Of a stretch of DNA of 64,000 nt, positions 10,093 through 18,876 are shown in pieces. The position numbers and the translations under genes are program-made. Below the pieces are notes generated by a model. The model was not told the DNA's origin. It made no database searches and saw only the letters and a program-made list of their open reading frames with translations. Source of the DNA: Bacteroidota bacterium. GTDB taxonomy: Bacteria > Bacteroidota > Bacteroidia > Chitinophagales > BACL12. The stretch lies in contig WGOA01000006.1 in NCBI GenBank assembly GCA_016124275.1, forward strand, positions 16,194 to 80,193, given 5' to 3'. The number at the start of each line of letters is the position of its first letter. Position 1 is the stretch's first letter.

Positions 10093-10716
10093 ATGAACCG
10101 ATCCTTCACCATCCTGATGCTGTACCTGGCCATGTCCTGGTTTAGTGCTCCGGCGCTCAAGGCTCAGTTGCATTGCGGCAACGTGGAGCTAACGCCGAAC
10201 ACGCCGGTGCAGGCCCTGTTCAGTTTTGATGAATTCCGGGATTACCAGGGCGGTCTGATCCTCAGCAACGTAGCTACATTGCGCGTTAACATTCAGGATC
10301 TGGCCATCCCCGATCCGCAGTGCAGTTGGTCGCTTTCGGTCCTGATTGACAACAATCCCTCCAGTGGTACGCCTGCTGCGGAATGGGAGGAACTCAGCCC
10401 ATACGGCTTTGGGGCGGGCAACAACCCGACCCTCGATATCCTGGAGATGCGCGTTCGAAACAACTGCCAGACTTCGCCGCTCAACGGCACATTCATGAGC
10501 TTCACCAACCACGGTGATATTCTGGACATCATTGAATCGGCTTTGCCCGTTACCCCGGCGGGAAGTTGCACCACCAACGTTAACGGCGTGGGCAGCTACC
10601 TGACCAACCCCGGCGAATACACCTTTAACCTGGACTTGCGCATCACCCCGGGTTTCGTCTTCGATCCAGGCATTTACATGATCACGTTGCGCTTCAATCT
10701 GGAAGAAAATCCGTGA
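10093..10716 (+). CDS. Secreted structural-subunit-like protein 2
   Basis: Signal peptide; C-terminal LDLRITPGFVFDPGIYMITLRFNLEENP parallels subunit 1; ATGA overlap with the next gene. Confidence 0.6.
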   Translation: MNRSFTILMLYLAMSWFSAPALKAQLHCGNVELTPNTPVQALFSFDEFRDYQGGLILSNVATLRVNIQDLAIPDPQCSWSLSVLIDNNPSSGTPAAEWEELSPYGFGAGNNPTLDILEMRVRNNCQTSPLNGTFMSFTNHGDILDIIESALPVTPAGSCTTNVNGVGSYLTNPGEYTFNLDLRITPGFVFDPGIYMITLRFNLEENP

Positions 10717-13703
10717 TGAGCAAGCTGCGCTATTTCTATACCCTGCTGAACGGTCGGAACATGCTTCCGCTCTTCGCTGTTTTGGCGCTGGTTCTATCCA
10801 GTTCCGAAGCTGCGGCACAAACACAGGGCATCCTGCAGGCGCAAGTGCGCCACAAGGATGTGCAGTTAGAAGAAGGCGAGATTGTCAGCAATATTCTGCG
10901 CATAACCAATCCTACGGACCGCACGCGAAGCTTTTCGGTCAGCACCACGGAGCCCGCAGGATGGCGTCGGCTCAGCCCCCGCGACCTGCTCTACACCCTT
11001 TCGCCCGGCGACTCCATGTTTGTTCCGGTGCGCCTCATACCCAGCAAGGAAGCTGCCGGTGCCAGCGTGGTCATCAACGTGCTGGTCATGACCGATGAAG
11101 GGCAACAAGTGGCCCAGGACTTTTTCTTTGCCCAATCGGAAAAGCGCGTCATCTGGAACCTTGAGGTGGAGGAAGGGCGAAAAATCTACTTCCCCAGCGG
11201 GCAAAATCAACTCGACATCCACGCGCTGCTGGAGAACCAGGGCGCCTACGACCAGGATATTTTTGTGCGCGCTTCCGGTATTGGCCAAGGGCTGGTCATT
11301 GAGAGCAAAGAAGCCAGCGAAGACCAAGCTAACGTCGTTAAACTCAGTCCGGGTGCGGATACCAGCCTGACCTGGACCGTGCGCACCGAGCAAAGTGAGC
11401 GCAACCTGCGCAGCGTTTCCGTGCTAAGTCACCGACCAGACCTGAATCTGCAAGGGCGCCATTACTCCATGCTGATTGAAACTACTGAGCCCCTGCAAAG
11501 CGATAGTCTGGGATACCGCCGTGCAACGCGGGTTGAGCTGTTGGAACTGCCCAACGACATCAAAGTGCAGGAGCACAGTTCGCAGGTACTGCCTCTTATC
11601 GTTGAAGGGCAATACCAGAACATTATGGGCCAGCAGTCGGTGTTTGCCCTGAACCTGAACGGCACCATGCCCGTCAATGATCAGGCTTACCTGGTGTACT
11701 TCAGCCAGCTCATGTTCCGCGAGGTGTACGCCAGCAATCCGCTGACCGGTGCGCCCTGGTACATTGGCTATTTTGATCCCAAATACACGGTGGAAGCCGG
11801 CACCATCAATGGTGCCATGCTAGGCATGAACTCCGCCGGACGGGGGTTGAAGACTTCCTGGCAAGTCAATCCGGGGAATCGCCTCGGTGCGTTTTACGTC
11901 CGCGGTCCGTTTATCCAAAATCCCTTCCACCAGTCGTTTGGCCTCAGCCACCAGCTCAAGCTGGGTAAAGTGGGCATGTTAACCACGCGGGCAGGGCGCA
12001 ACATGAGCACCTTGCTGGACCAGGCTACCAACGTAGGTTCCGCTACCTTAAGCTTGCGGCTGGCCGGCAATCAATCCATTGGTCTAACAGGCGCTTACAG
12101 TTTGCGCGAAACCAATTTCAGCCCGGACAGCAGCGCGACCCGCCAGGGATTCCTGGCCGGCTTAAACTACTCGTCGCATTACCTGGATCGCCGGCTCGCC
12201 ATCATGGCAGGCGCGCAAACCAACTCCCGCTATTTCGGCAGTGCCAACTTGCAGCGCATTGCCGGCAACAGCCGCATCACGTACCTGTTGAATCCAAAAT
12301 GGGACATCTACTACGCAGGGGCTTACAACCGCAACTACGTGTACTCCAACACGGTGGGTACAGACACCACGGTTTCTGAAAACGAGCAGTCCATCAACAA
12401 CCTGGTGTTTTCTACTCGAACCGGAGCCGGTTCGATCCAACCCGGAGCTTACTACAACGTGCTCAACCGTCCGGACTTTGTCACGCATTCACGCGGTTTG
12501 AGCTTTCGCTACTCGGCCATGGAATTCAACAAGAATTTCATGTTTACGTTGTTCGCCATGGGCGGCTACGATGACCCGCGCAACCTGCCCGGGGTAAAAG
12601 ACTACTTCACCTTCCGGTTCAATACGCTGATGCGCATCCGAACCCTGACCCTGACCAGCAGCTACCAGTACGGAGCCCTCTCCTCATCTTCGCTCAACTA
12701 CCAATTGGACCGCGGCACAACCCCACAATTCTTCCGCATCTCCGCCAACCACCAGTATGTCTTCCAAAACAGACGCTATGTTATGGAAAACAGCGGTTTC
12801 TATACGTACAACAACCAGTTCCGCAGCCATACCTTGGGCACCTATCCGCGCATCTACTACTTCAGCAACACGGGCTGGCGCTTTGAAGTGCAGTTTGGGT
12901 ACACGCTCTCTTCCAACAACTTTGAATCTACCTTCGATACCTATACCGGACCCCTGGCTGCTCCCGTAGGCGGCGAGGGAAGTGGTGCAGTGGTCAACAA
13001 CAACGTTTCGTTTGGTGTAGGCCTGCGCAAAGAATTCGGCATTCCCATTCCCTTTGCCAAAAAGAAAGCGGCAACAGCTGCTTTGGTTGCCTTTTACGAC
13101 CTGAACGGCAACGGCTACCGCGACGAAGAGGAACAGCCCATTTCAGACGTAGTGATCGGGCTGGGCAACTATGAAGTCATGACCAACTTGCAGGGTCAGG
13201 CAGCCATTCGCAACCTCAACATCGGCACGTATCGGTTGACGGTAACCCCGTTGACGCGGCAGGAAGGCTGGTTCCCCAACCTGCCCGATTCCATCAATAT
13301 TGGCTTTAGTGAGATCCAGTACATCCCTTTTGTGCGCGGCGTTAAGGTAACGGGCAACGTGTACGTCAACCGCCAACAAATTGCAGTCACTGACGACAAA
13401 CAACTGGACCTGACCAACATTAAGATCACCGCTACCTCAAAAGACGGTGAGCGTGATTTTCACACGCTCACCGATCTGGAAGGCAACTTTTCGTTTTATC
13501 TGCCCAATGGAACGTACCGTCTCTCTATGGACGAATCCATTCTGGGCAGCCGATTCCGCTTAGCGCAAAACAACCTGGAAATCACGCTGAAAAGCGGAAT
13601 AGAATCCATGTACACATCGTTCTACATCACGGAGAAAGAGCGCGAGGTAAAAGTAAAGCGGTTTGAGTCCGAGGTTCCGGTTATTCGCCCGAACAACGAT
13701 TAG
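10713..13703 (+). CDS. Usher-like outer-membrane protein: N-terminal Ig-like region, central beta-barrel, C-terminal SdrD B/transthyretin-like domains
   Basis: 996 aa; amphipathic strands through the middle; VAFYDLNGNGYRDEEEQPISDVVIGLG near the C-terminus, as seen in ushers of the alternate chaperone-usher type. Confidence 0.55.
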   Translation: MMSKLRYFYTLLNGRNMLPLFAVLALVLSSSEAAAQTQGILQAQVRHKDVQLEEGEIVSNILRITNPTDRTRSFSVSTTEPAGWRRLSPRDLLYTLSPGDSMFVPVRLIPSKEAAGASVVINVLVMTDEGQQVAQDFFFAQSEKRVIWNLEVEEGRKIYFPSGQNQLDIHALLENQGAYDQDIFVRASGIGQGLVIESKEASEDQANVVKLSPGADTSLTWTVRTEQSERNLRSVSVLSHRPDLNLQGRHYSMLIETTEPLQSDSLGYRRATRVELLELPNDIKVQEHSSQVLPLIVEGQYQNIMGQQSVFALNLNGTMPVNDQAYLVYFSQLMFREVYASNPLTGAPWYIGYFDPKYTVEAGTINGAMLGMNSAGRGLKTSWQVNPGNRLGAFYVRGPFIQNPFHQSFGLSHQLKLGKVGMLTTRAGRNMSTLLDQATNVGSATLSLRLAGNQSIGLTGAYSLRETNFSPDSSATRQGFLAGLNYSSHYLDRRLAIMAGAQTNSRYFGSANLQRIAGNSRITYLLNPKWDIYYAGAYNRNYVYSNTVGTDTTVSENEQSINNLVFSTRTGAGSIQPGAYYNVLNRPDFVTHSRGLSFRYSAMEFNKNFMFTLFAMGGYDDPRNLPGVKDYFTFRFNTLMRIRTLTLTSSYQYGALSSSSLNYQLDRGTTPQFFRISANHQYVFQNRRYVMENSGFYTYNNQFRSHTLGTYPRIYYFSNTGWRFEVQFGYTLSSNNFESTFDTYTGPLAAPVGGEGSGAVVNNNVSFGVGLRKEFGIPIPFAKKKAATAALVAFYDLNGNGYRDEEEQPISDVVIGLGNYEVMTNLQGQAAIRNLNIGTYRLTVTPLTRQEGWFPNLPDSINIGFSEIQYIPFVRGVKVTGNVYVNRQQIAVTDDKQLDLTNIKITATSKDGERDFHTLTDLEGNFSFYLPNGTYRLSMDESILGSRFRLAQNNLEITLKSGIESMYTSFYITEKEREVKVKRFESEVPVIRPNND

Positions 13704-13744
13704 CGCATTGTTGCTGCTCCTCTCCGGACCGGCATCACGCTCCC

Positions 13745-15991
13745 TCAAAAATCGATCTTGAGGAACGTTTTGCTGACCCCTTCGCCTTGTTCGGTTTCTA
13801 CGCGCAACACATAGGTGCCTGCAGCGAGGTTGCTGGTGGGCAATTCATGGTGCGAGCCCTGGGTCATAATCAAGCGGCCCATCCATACCAAGCGGCCATC
13901 AGCGCCCAGTACTTGTGCCCAGGAATCCAACAGCTCAGTACCCTGCCAATAGACATGCAGGTTACCGGTAGTGGGAACGGGACCCACTTGCAGCGAGCCT
14001 GCCCAAGCCACATCCAGACCGCTCGCACCCGAAACAAGGATGGTTGCCGCCGCTGTGCATCCGTTTGGATCCTGCACACTGACCGTGTAAGAGCCCGGCG
14101 TCGTAACTGTGATGGTTTGGGTCGTTTCGCCCGTTGACCAGAGGTACAGCGAGCCGGGGTTACCCGCATCCAGCACCAGACTGCCGCCGTGCAGCAGCGC
14201 CGTAGCCGGAAGCGGAATAGTCACTTCCACCACATCAATTACAACCGTATCATAGCCTATGCAGCCGCTGAACGGATCGGTCACCAGGACGGTGTAAATA
14301 CCCGCCAGCAACACCGTAATTTCTTCTGTGGTTTGGCCCGTGCTCCAGGCATGGTCCATACCCGTCATCCCGGTGGAAAGGGTCACGCCCTCTTGGCGAC
14401 AGATTTTCTGATCATCGCCAAGGTTCACTGCCAAACTGGAGCTGACCACCATTAGGCTGTCACAGGCGGTAGCACAGGCGTTGGAGGCCATGGCCCATAC
14501 CAGGCCGGGCTCCGTTGCGCTGTAAACCGGAACGGTAGAACCATCATGCCATGTTACCGTGGTCACCCCGCTCAATTCCGGATAAATGTCCAGGCTGAGC
14601 ATGCCCGGGCAAAGGCTTGTATCCACCCCCAGATTGACATAAGGAACCGTATGGATAGTAACGTCGAACGTTAAGGTATCCGGAGGTCCCCAGCCGTGCA
14701 GCACGGCGGTTGCCGTGTAGGTGCCCGGCGAGCTGTACACGTGGTAGCCCGCCATAGCAGTCATGGTGTTTTCGGCTCCGGAAGCGGGGTCGCCAAAATT
14801 CCAGCGCACCGAGTCGGTCTCGGCCAGATCGTACACGGTAAAATGCGTGGTGTCTGCCAAACAGATGCCGCTGCTCTCCAGCCAATTGGGCGCAAAGAGG
14901 TACGGAGGAAAATTGGGGCTGCTCAGTTTTGCGACACCCGCGCCCAAGTTAATGGCGTTGTTGACATAGCCACATGCGCTGCCCGCCACATCCGGTTGGT
15001 TGATCACCGACAGAAAATTGGTCCAGTTAGCCATGTAGATTTTGCCGTTCGGGGCCAGTGCCAAGCCGCCCGGCTGAGACACAGAAGGCACGGCCACAAC
15101 ATCTCTTGTGGTTGGAATCACTGCATAATCGTTGCTGGACAAATCGTACTGCACCAACGCCGGGTCGGTGACGTGCGTGGTCAGGTAGAGTTTGCTGGAA
15201 TTGGGGCTAAATTCCAATCCGTACGTCCAGCCGTCCTGCAGCAAGGTCAAGGGCTCAGACACCATACCCGTGCTGCGGTCAAAGCGAAACAATTCCGCCT
15301 TGCTCTGTTTGAAAATAGCCGCTGCCAGCCAGTTGCCGTCCGGGCTAAATTTCATGAACCCGATGCTGTTTTCCACGATCATGCCGTGCACGCTGCCCAC
15401 GTTGCTCAGCACAGGGGCATCTAAGCCGGTTGGCGTCAACAAACGCGCCTGGAACTCGTCGTTGCCAAACCCGTGTGTCACAATCCAGATGTCCTGGTTG
15501 TTGCTGTGTTTATACGCGGTGATTTTTTCAGCAACCGGGTCGCTGAGCGGCACGTCTTTGACGATAACATCGCCTAAGCCACCGTTGGCCAGCATGTCCA
15601 CGATGGAATACGACAACCCCGGGCTGCCCCCCATGTGGTATGCTGTAAAAACAAAGTAAATGTTATCCGTCAGCGGCTGCCGGATAATCATCGCCGACTG
15701 CGCCGCTGAAGGACCGCCTGCAAGTCCGGTGCCCGTTGGCATGGCGTTGTGGTTTCGGTCCCAAATGGTCCGGCCATCCGTATAGAAAAGCAAATTGCCC
15801 CAGCCATCACTGATGCTGGCGGTGCCCTCTATGGTGTTGGTCAGGCCGTCGGTCACCACACTGGGTGTTGCGGCAGAATGGTCCACTCCGGCATACTGCC
15901 CGAAGTACCAATTGGCGGTTTCCAATTGGGCTGTAGCGGTGACTGCGCTGCTCAGGATGGCGACCAGGAGCGTACGCAGTTTTCTCCCCAT
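13745..15991 (-). CDS. T9SS-sorted protein with N-terminal beta-propeller-like region and PKD domain
   Basis: FGDPASGAENTMTAMAGYHVYSSPGTYTATAVL (PKD); C-terminal T9SS type A-like sorting domain ending LAAGTYVLRVETEQGEGVSKTFLKIDF. Confidence 0.8.
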   Translation of the reverse strand: MGRKLRTLLVAILSSAVTATAQLETANWYFGQYAGVDHSAATPSVVTDGLTNTIEGTASISDGWGNLLFYTDGRTIWDRNHNAMPTGTGLAGGPSAAQSAMIIRQPLTDNIYFVFTAYHMGGSPGLSYSIVDMLANGGLGDVIVKDVPLSDPVAEKITAYKHSNNQDIWIVTHGFGNDEFQARLLTPTGLDAPVLSNVGSVHGMIVENSIGFMKFSPDGNWLAAAIFKQSKAELFRFDRSTGMVSEPLTLLQDGWTYGLEFSPNSSKLYLTTHVTDPALVQYDLSSNDYAVIPTTRDVVAVPSVSQPGGLALAPNGKIYMANWTNFLSVINQPDVAGSACGYVNNAINLGAGVAKLSSPNFPPYLFAPNWLESSGICLADTTHFTVYDLAETDSVRWNFGDPASGAENTMTAMAGYHVYSSPGTYTATAVLHGWGPPDTLTFDVTIHTVPYVNLGVDTSLCPGMLSLDIYPELSGVTTVTWHDGSTVPVYSATEPGLVWAMASNACATACDSLMVVSSSLAVNLGDDQKICRQEGVTLSTGMTGMDHAWSTGQTTEEITVLLAGIYTVLVTDPFSGCIGYDTVVIDVVEVTIPLPATALLHGGSLVLDAGNPGSLYLWSTGETTQTITVTTPGSYTVSVQDPNGCTAAATILVSGASGLDVAWAGSLQVGPVPTTGNLHVYWQGTELLDSWAQVLGADGRLVWMGRLIMTQGSHHELPTSNLAAGTYVLRVETEQGEGVSKTFLKIDF

Positions 15992-16177
15992 GGGTAAATT
16001 TTTTGTGTTGTCCGTTTAACACAAAATAGGGATAAGCTGGTCACAGAGGTAGTGTTTCTGAAATTATTTTGCTGATAATCAATTTATTACAAAGATGCTT
16101 CATGCAAGATCGTATGGGTCAATTTCTCCATTCTTCAACAGGGGAAGGGCCTTGAGGCACCGCGCCAAGTCGTGACT

Positions 16178-16289
16178 TTGCTAACGGGCCCAGATACGAG
16201 GCGCGGGCAATTTTTAACCCCGGAGTTTACTCCAAGTAAATGAGGAGGTTAAAAATTGATCGCAACGAAGTAGCTGGGCCCGTTAACAA
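16178..16289. repeat. Long imperfect palindrome (about 54-bp arms)
   Basis: TTGCTAACGGGCCCAGATAC..CAATTTTTAACC...GGTTAAAAATTG..GTAGCTGGGCCCGTTAACAA. Confidence 0.85.
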
Positions 16290-16418
16290 GGCTGGTACAA
16301 ACACTGAAACCGGCCATTGCCGGGTTCAGGGAGTAGGATCGCTAAATCCTGCTCAAGGGAGGGTAAGGTGCACCTTTGCGGACACAGCCCCAAAGGCCTG
16401 GGACCACAAGGGTTGGGA

Positions 16419-17318
16419 TTAGTTCAGGGCAACCACGAGGTATTTGGAAACCTTCCAGAATTCCTCGGCGTTGGTGATTTCCAAACTGGAGCTTTCGTTT
16501 TTGCCCCCTTCGATCATCTTGTAAGAACCCTGTGGGTGAAAGGTGATCAGTTCAGGCTTGGCAGCGGCCAACGGGATGGATTTGGTTTCGCGGATGTCCA
16601 AGGGGCGGAATCCTTCGTCCGTCAGGCCTTCATTCAGGGTTGAAGGACCGATCAGGCGCGTGTCCAGCAAGCCCTTCTCTTTGAGTTCTTTGCGCGTGCC
16701 GGTGATCATGTAGGCCTGGTTCATCCGGTTGGTGGTCTTGGTCAGCGCGCTGCTGGTGGCTACAAGCTCGGTGCGGGTAGCTTCAATGGTCTGGTCGCGC
16801 TGGTTCAGGCTTTCCACTACGCTATCCACACGGCCAACCAGGTCGGCAATTTGGGCGTCTTTCTCAGCCATGCGGGTTTCCAGCGCCTGGATTTCCGTCC
16901 AGCGCGTGTCCAGTTCTTTGTTCAACTCTTTCACTTTCTTGCGAAGGCTGGAAGCCTCGATGCCGGAAGCGCTCAATTTCTTCTCCAAATCGGCGATTTT
17001 GGTGCGGTTTTCGGCCAACACATTGCCCAAAGCGTTGATGTCTTTGATGACGGCTTCACGCTGGCTCTCAGTCAATTCGCCCTCTTGGCTTAAAGACAGA
17101 ATTTGCTCTTTCTCAGAAATGGCATTCAGCGTATTCTCAATTTCCTGGAAGGAGCTGAGCATATCATTAATAACCGAGTCGCGGCGCTGGAGCGCGCTTT
17201 CGTGGTCTTCTAAAGTGACCGACTGGTCAGCATTGCCTTCGGTACAACCGGTCCACACGGCAACCATTGCAAAAGCGGCAAACAAGGCTGCGAAGCGGAT
17301 ATTGCGATGAAAATTCAT
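16419..17318 (-). CDS. Coiled-coil lipoprotein, unknown function
   Basis: Lipobox VAVWTGC; long heptad-rich region; internal ATG chosen at MNFHRNIRFA. Confidence 0.7.
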   Translation of the reverse strand: MNFHRNIRFAALFAAFAMVAVWTGCTEGNADQSVTLEDHESALQRRDSVINDMLSSFQEIENTLNAISEKEQILSLSQEGELTESQREAVIKDINALGNVLAENRTKIADLEKKLSASGIEASSLRKKVKELNKELDTRWTEIQALETRMAEKDAQIADLVGRVDSVVESLNQRDQTIEATRTELVATSSALTKTTNRMNQAYMITGTRKELKEKGLLDTRLIGPSTLNEGLTDEGFRPLDIRETKSIPLAAAKPELITFHPQGSYKMIEGGKNESSSLEITNAEEFWKVSKYLVVALN

Positions 17319-17520
17319 GGTGATTCTTTTAAAGTTTTCAGGAGGTTTGGTCCGGACAGGTGTTAGCGATTGCCATGCCACTTTTACAAAATGTTGATTA
17401 TGTTTGCTTTTTGCATAGGCATAAATTGCATTTAATTGCAATTTGCAAAAACCCTCACCCAGAATCGCAGTTTGCAAGAAAAAAACCCTTGGGGTGGCCG
17501 GATGCTGCTGAATTGGGCCC

Positions 17521-18876
17521 TTACTCCTCCTCCTTCTGTTGAAGCAACCGGTAAATGGTGGAAGGGTGAATGTCCAGTCTCTCCGCGACGGTTTTTACTT
17601 TGCCCTCGTAGCGGTCCAAAAAATGGCGGATAATGCGCTCCGTATAATCTTTCAAGGTGCGCTCTTCGGTCAATTCGCGCGCTAACACATCATTGCCGCC
17701 TAACTGCAGATCGTCAGGCTCGATAATGCCGTCGCCACAAAGCACGGTGGCCAATTCCACCACAGCTTTTAACTCCCGGATATTCCCGGGCCAGGGATAG
17801 GCCTTTAACGCGGCCACCGCTCCTGAAGAAAGCCGAACAGGGGCATGGCCCTGCGCTTTGGTGTATGCATCCGCAAAATGCCGCGCTAACAACAACACAT
17901 CTTCGCCCCGATCCCGCAAGGGAGGAAGTTCTATCGGTATGCCAATGAGGCGATAGTACAAATCGCTTCGGAAACGCCCCTCTTTAACTTCTGCACTTAA
18001 GTCGCGGTTGGTGGCCACGATAAGCCGCGCGTCAAAGGCAATGCGCTCCCGCCCGCCTACGCGAACCACTTCGCGCTCCTGCAAGGCTCGCAGCAACTTG
18101 GGTTGAAAGTGCAGATCCGTTTCGCCGATTTCGTCCAAAAAAAGCGTGCCGCCGTGAGCAGACTCAAACAAACCAATGCGCCGCTCTGATGCGCCTGTAA
18201 ACGACCCCTTCTCGTGGCCAAACAGCTCGCTTTCTACCAGGTCTCGGGGAATGGCCGCCATGTTCACCGCAATGAATGGTCCTTTGGCGCGAAGGCTGTT
18301 GTAGTGAATGGCTTTGGCAACAAGCTCCTTGCCAGTTCCTGTTTCGCCTGCCACCACCACGTTGATGTCGGATGAGGCGGCCTTTTCCATAAAAGAAAAT
18401 ACCTTGCGCAACGCCGGGCTGTCCCCGATCATGCTGCTGCTGAACGCGTACTTTCCCCTGACTTCCTCGTGCAGCACCTCAATGCGCTCTTCCAACTTCA
18501 TGCGCTGTCTGAGGTGGTCCACCACCCGGAGTAAGCGATCGCGCAGATCGCGCTCCTTGACCAGGTAGTCAAATGCGCCCTCGCGCAGCAACGCCACGGC
18601 TGTTTCCACTTTGCTTTGCTCCGAGATCATGATGACCTCCGTTTCGGGACTGCGGCTTTTGATTTTGGGCAACAATTCCAGGCCTTCCATATCGGGCAGG
18701 CGATAGTCCAGCGTGATCAGGTTTGGGTTTTCGAAGAGTTTGTCCAAACAGGCCCGACCCGTTTCGAAACTCCGGATATCCACATCCGGGTAAATAGACA
18801 AGGCCTGCGCAATCAGCTTGCTGTAGAAGGGGTCATCTTCGACCACAAAGATTAAAAAACGCTTGGAACGGCTCAT
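17521..18876 (-). CDS. Sigma-54-dependent response regulator (NtrC/AtoC type)
   Basis: Receiver domain VVEDDPFYSKL; GETGTGKE; ESELFGHEKGSFTGA; C-terminal HTH; ATGA overlap with kinase stop. Confidence 0.93.
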   Translation of the reverse strand: MSRSKRFLIFVVEDDPFYSKLIAQALSIYPDVDIRSFETGRACLDKLFENPNLITLDYRLPDMEGLELLPKIKSRSPETEVIMISEQSKVETAVALLREGAFDYLVKERDLRDRLLRVVDHLRQRMKLEERIEVLHEEVRGKYAFSSSMIGDSPALRKVFSFMEKAASSDINVVVAGETGTGKELVAKAIHYNSLRAKGPFIAVNMAAIPRDLVESELFGHEKGSFTGASERRIGLFESAHGGTLFLDEIGETDLHFQPKLLRALQEREVVRVGGRERIAFDARLIVATNRDLSAEVKEGRFRSDLYYRLIGIPIELPPLRDRGEDVLLLARHFADAYTKAQGHAPVRLSSGAVAALKAYPWPGNIRELKAVVELATVLCGDGIIEPDDLQLGGNDVLARELTEERTLKDYTERIIRHFLDRYEGKVKTVAERLDIHPSTIYRLLQQKEEE

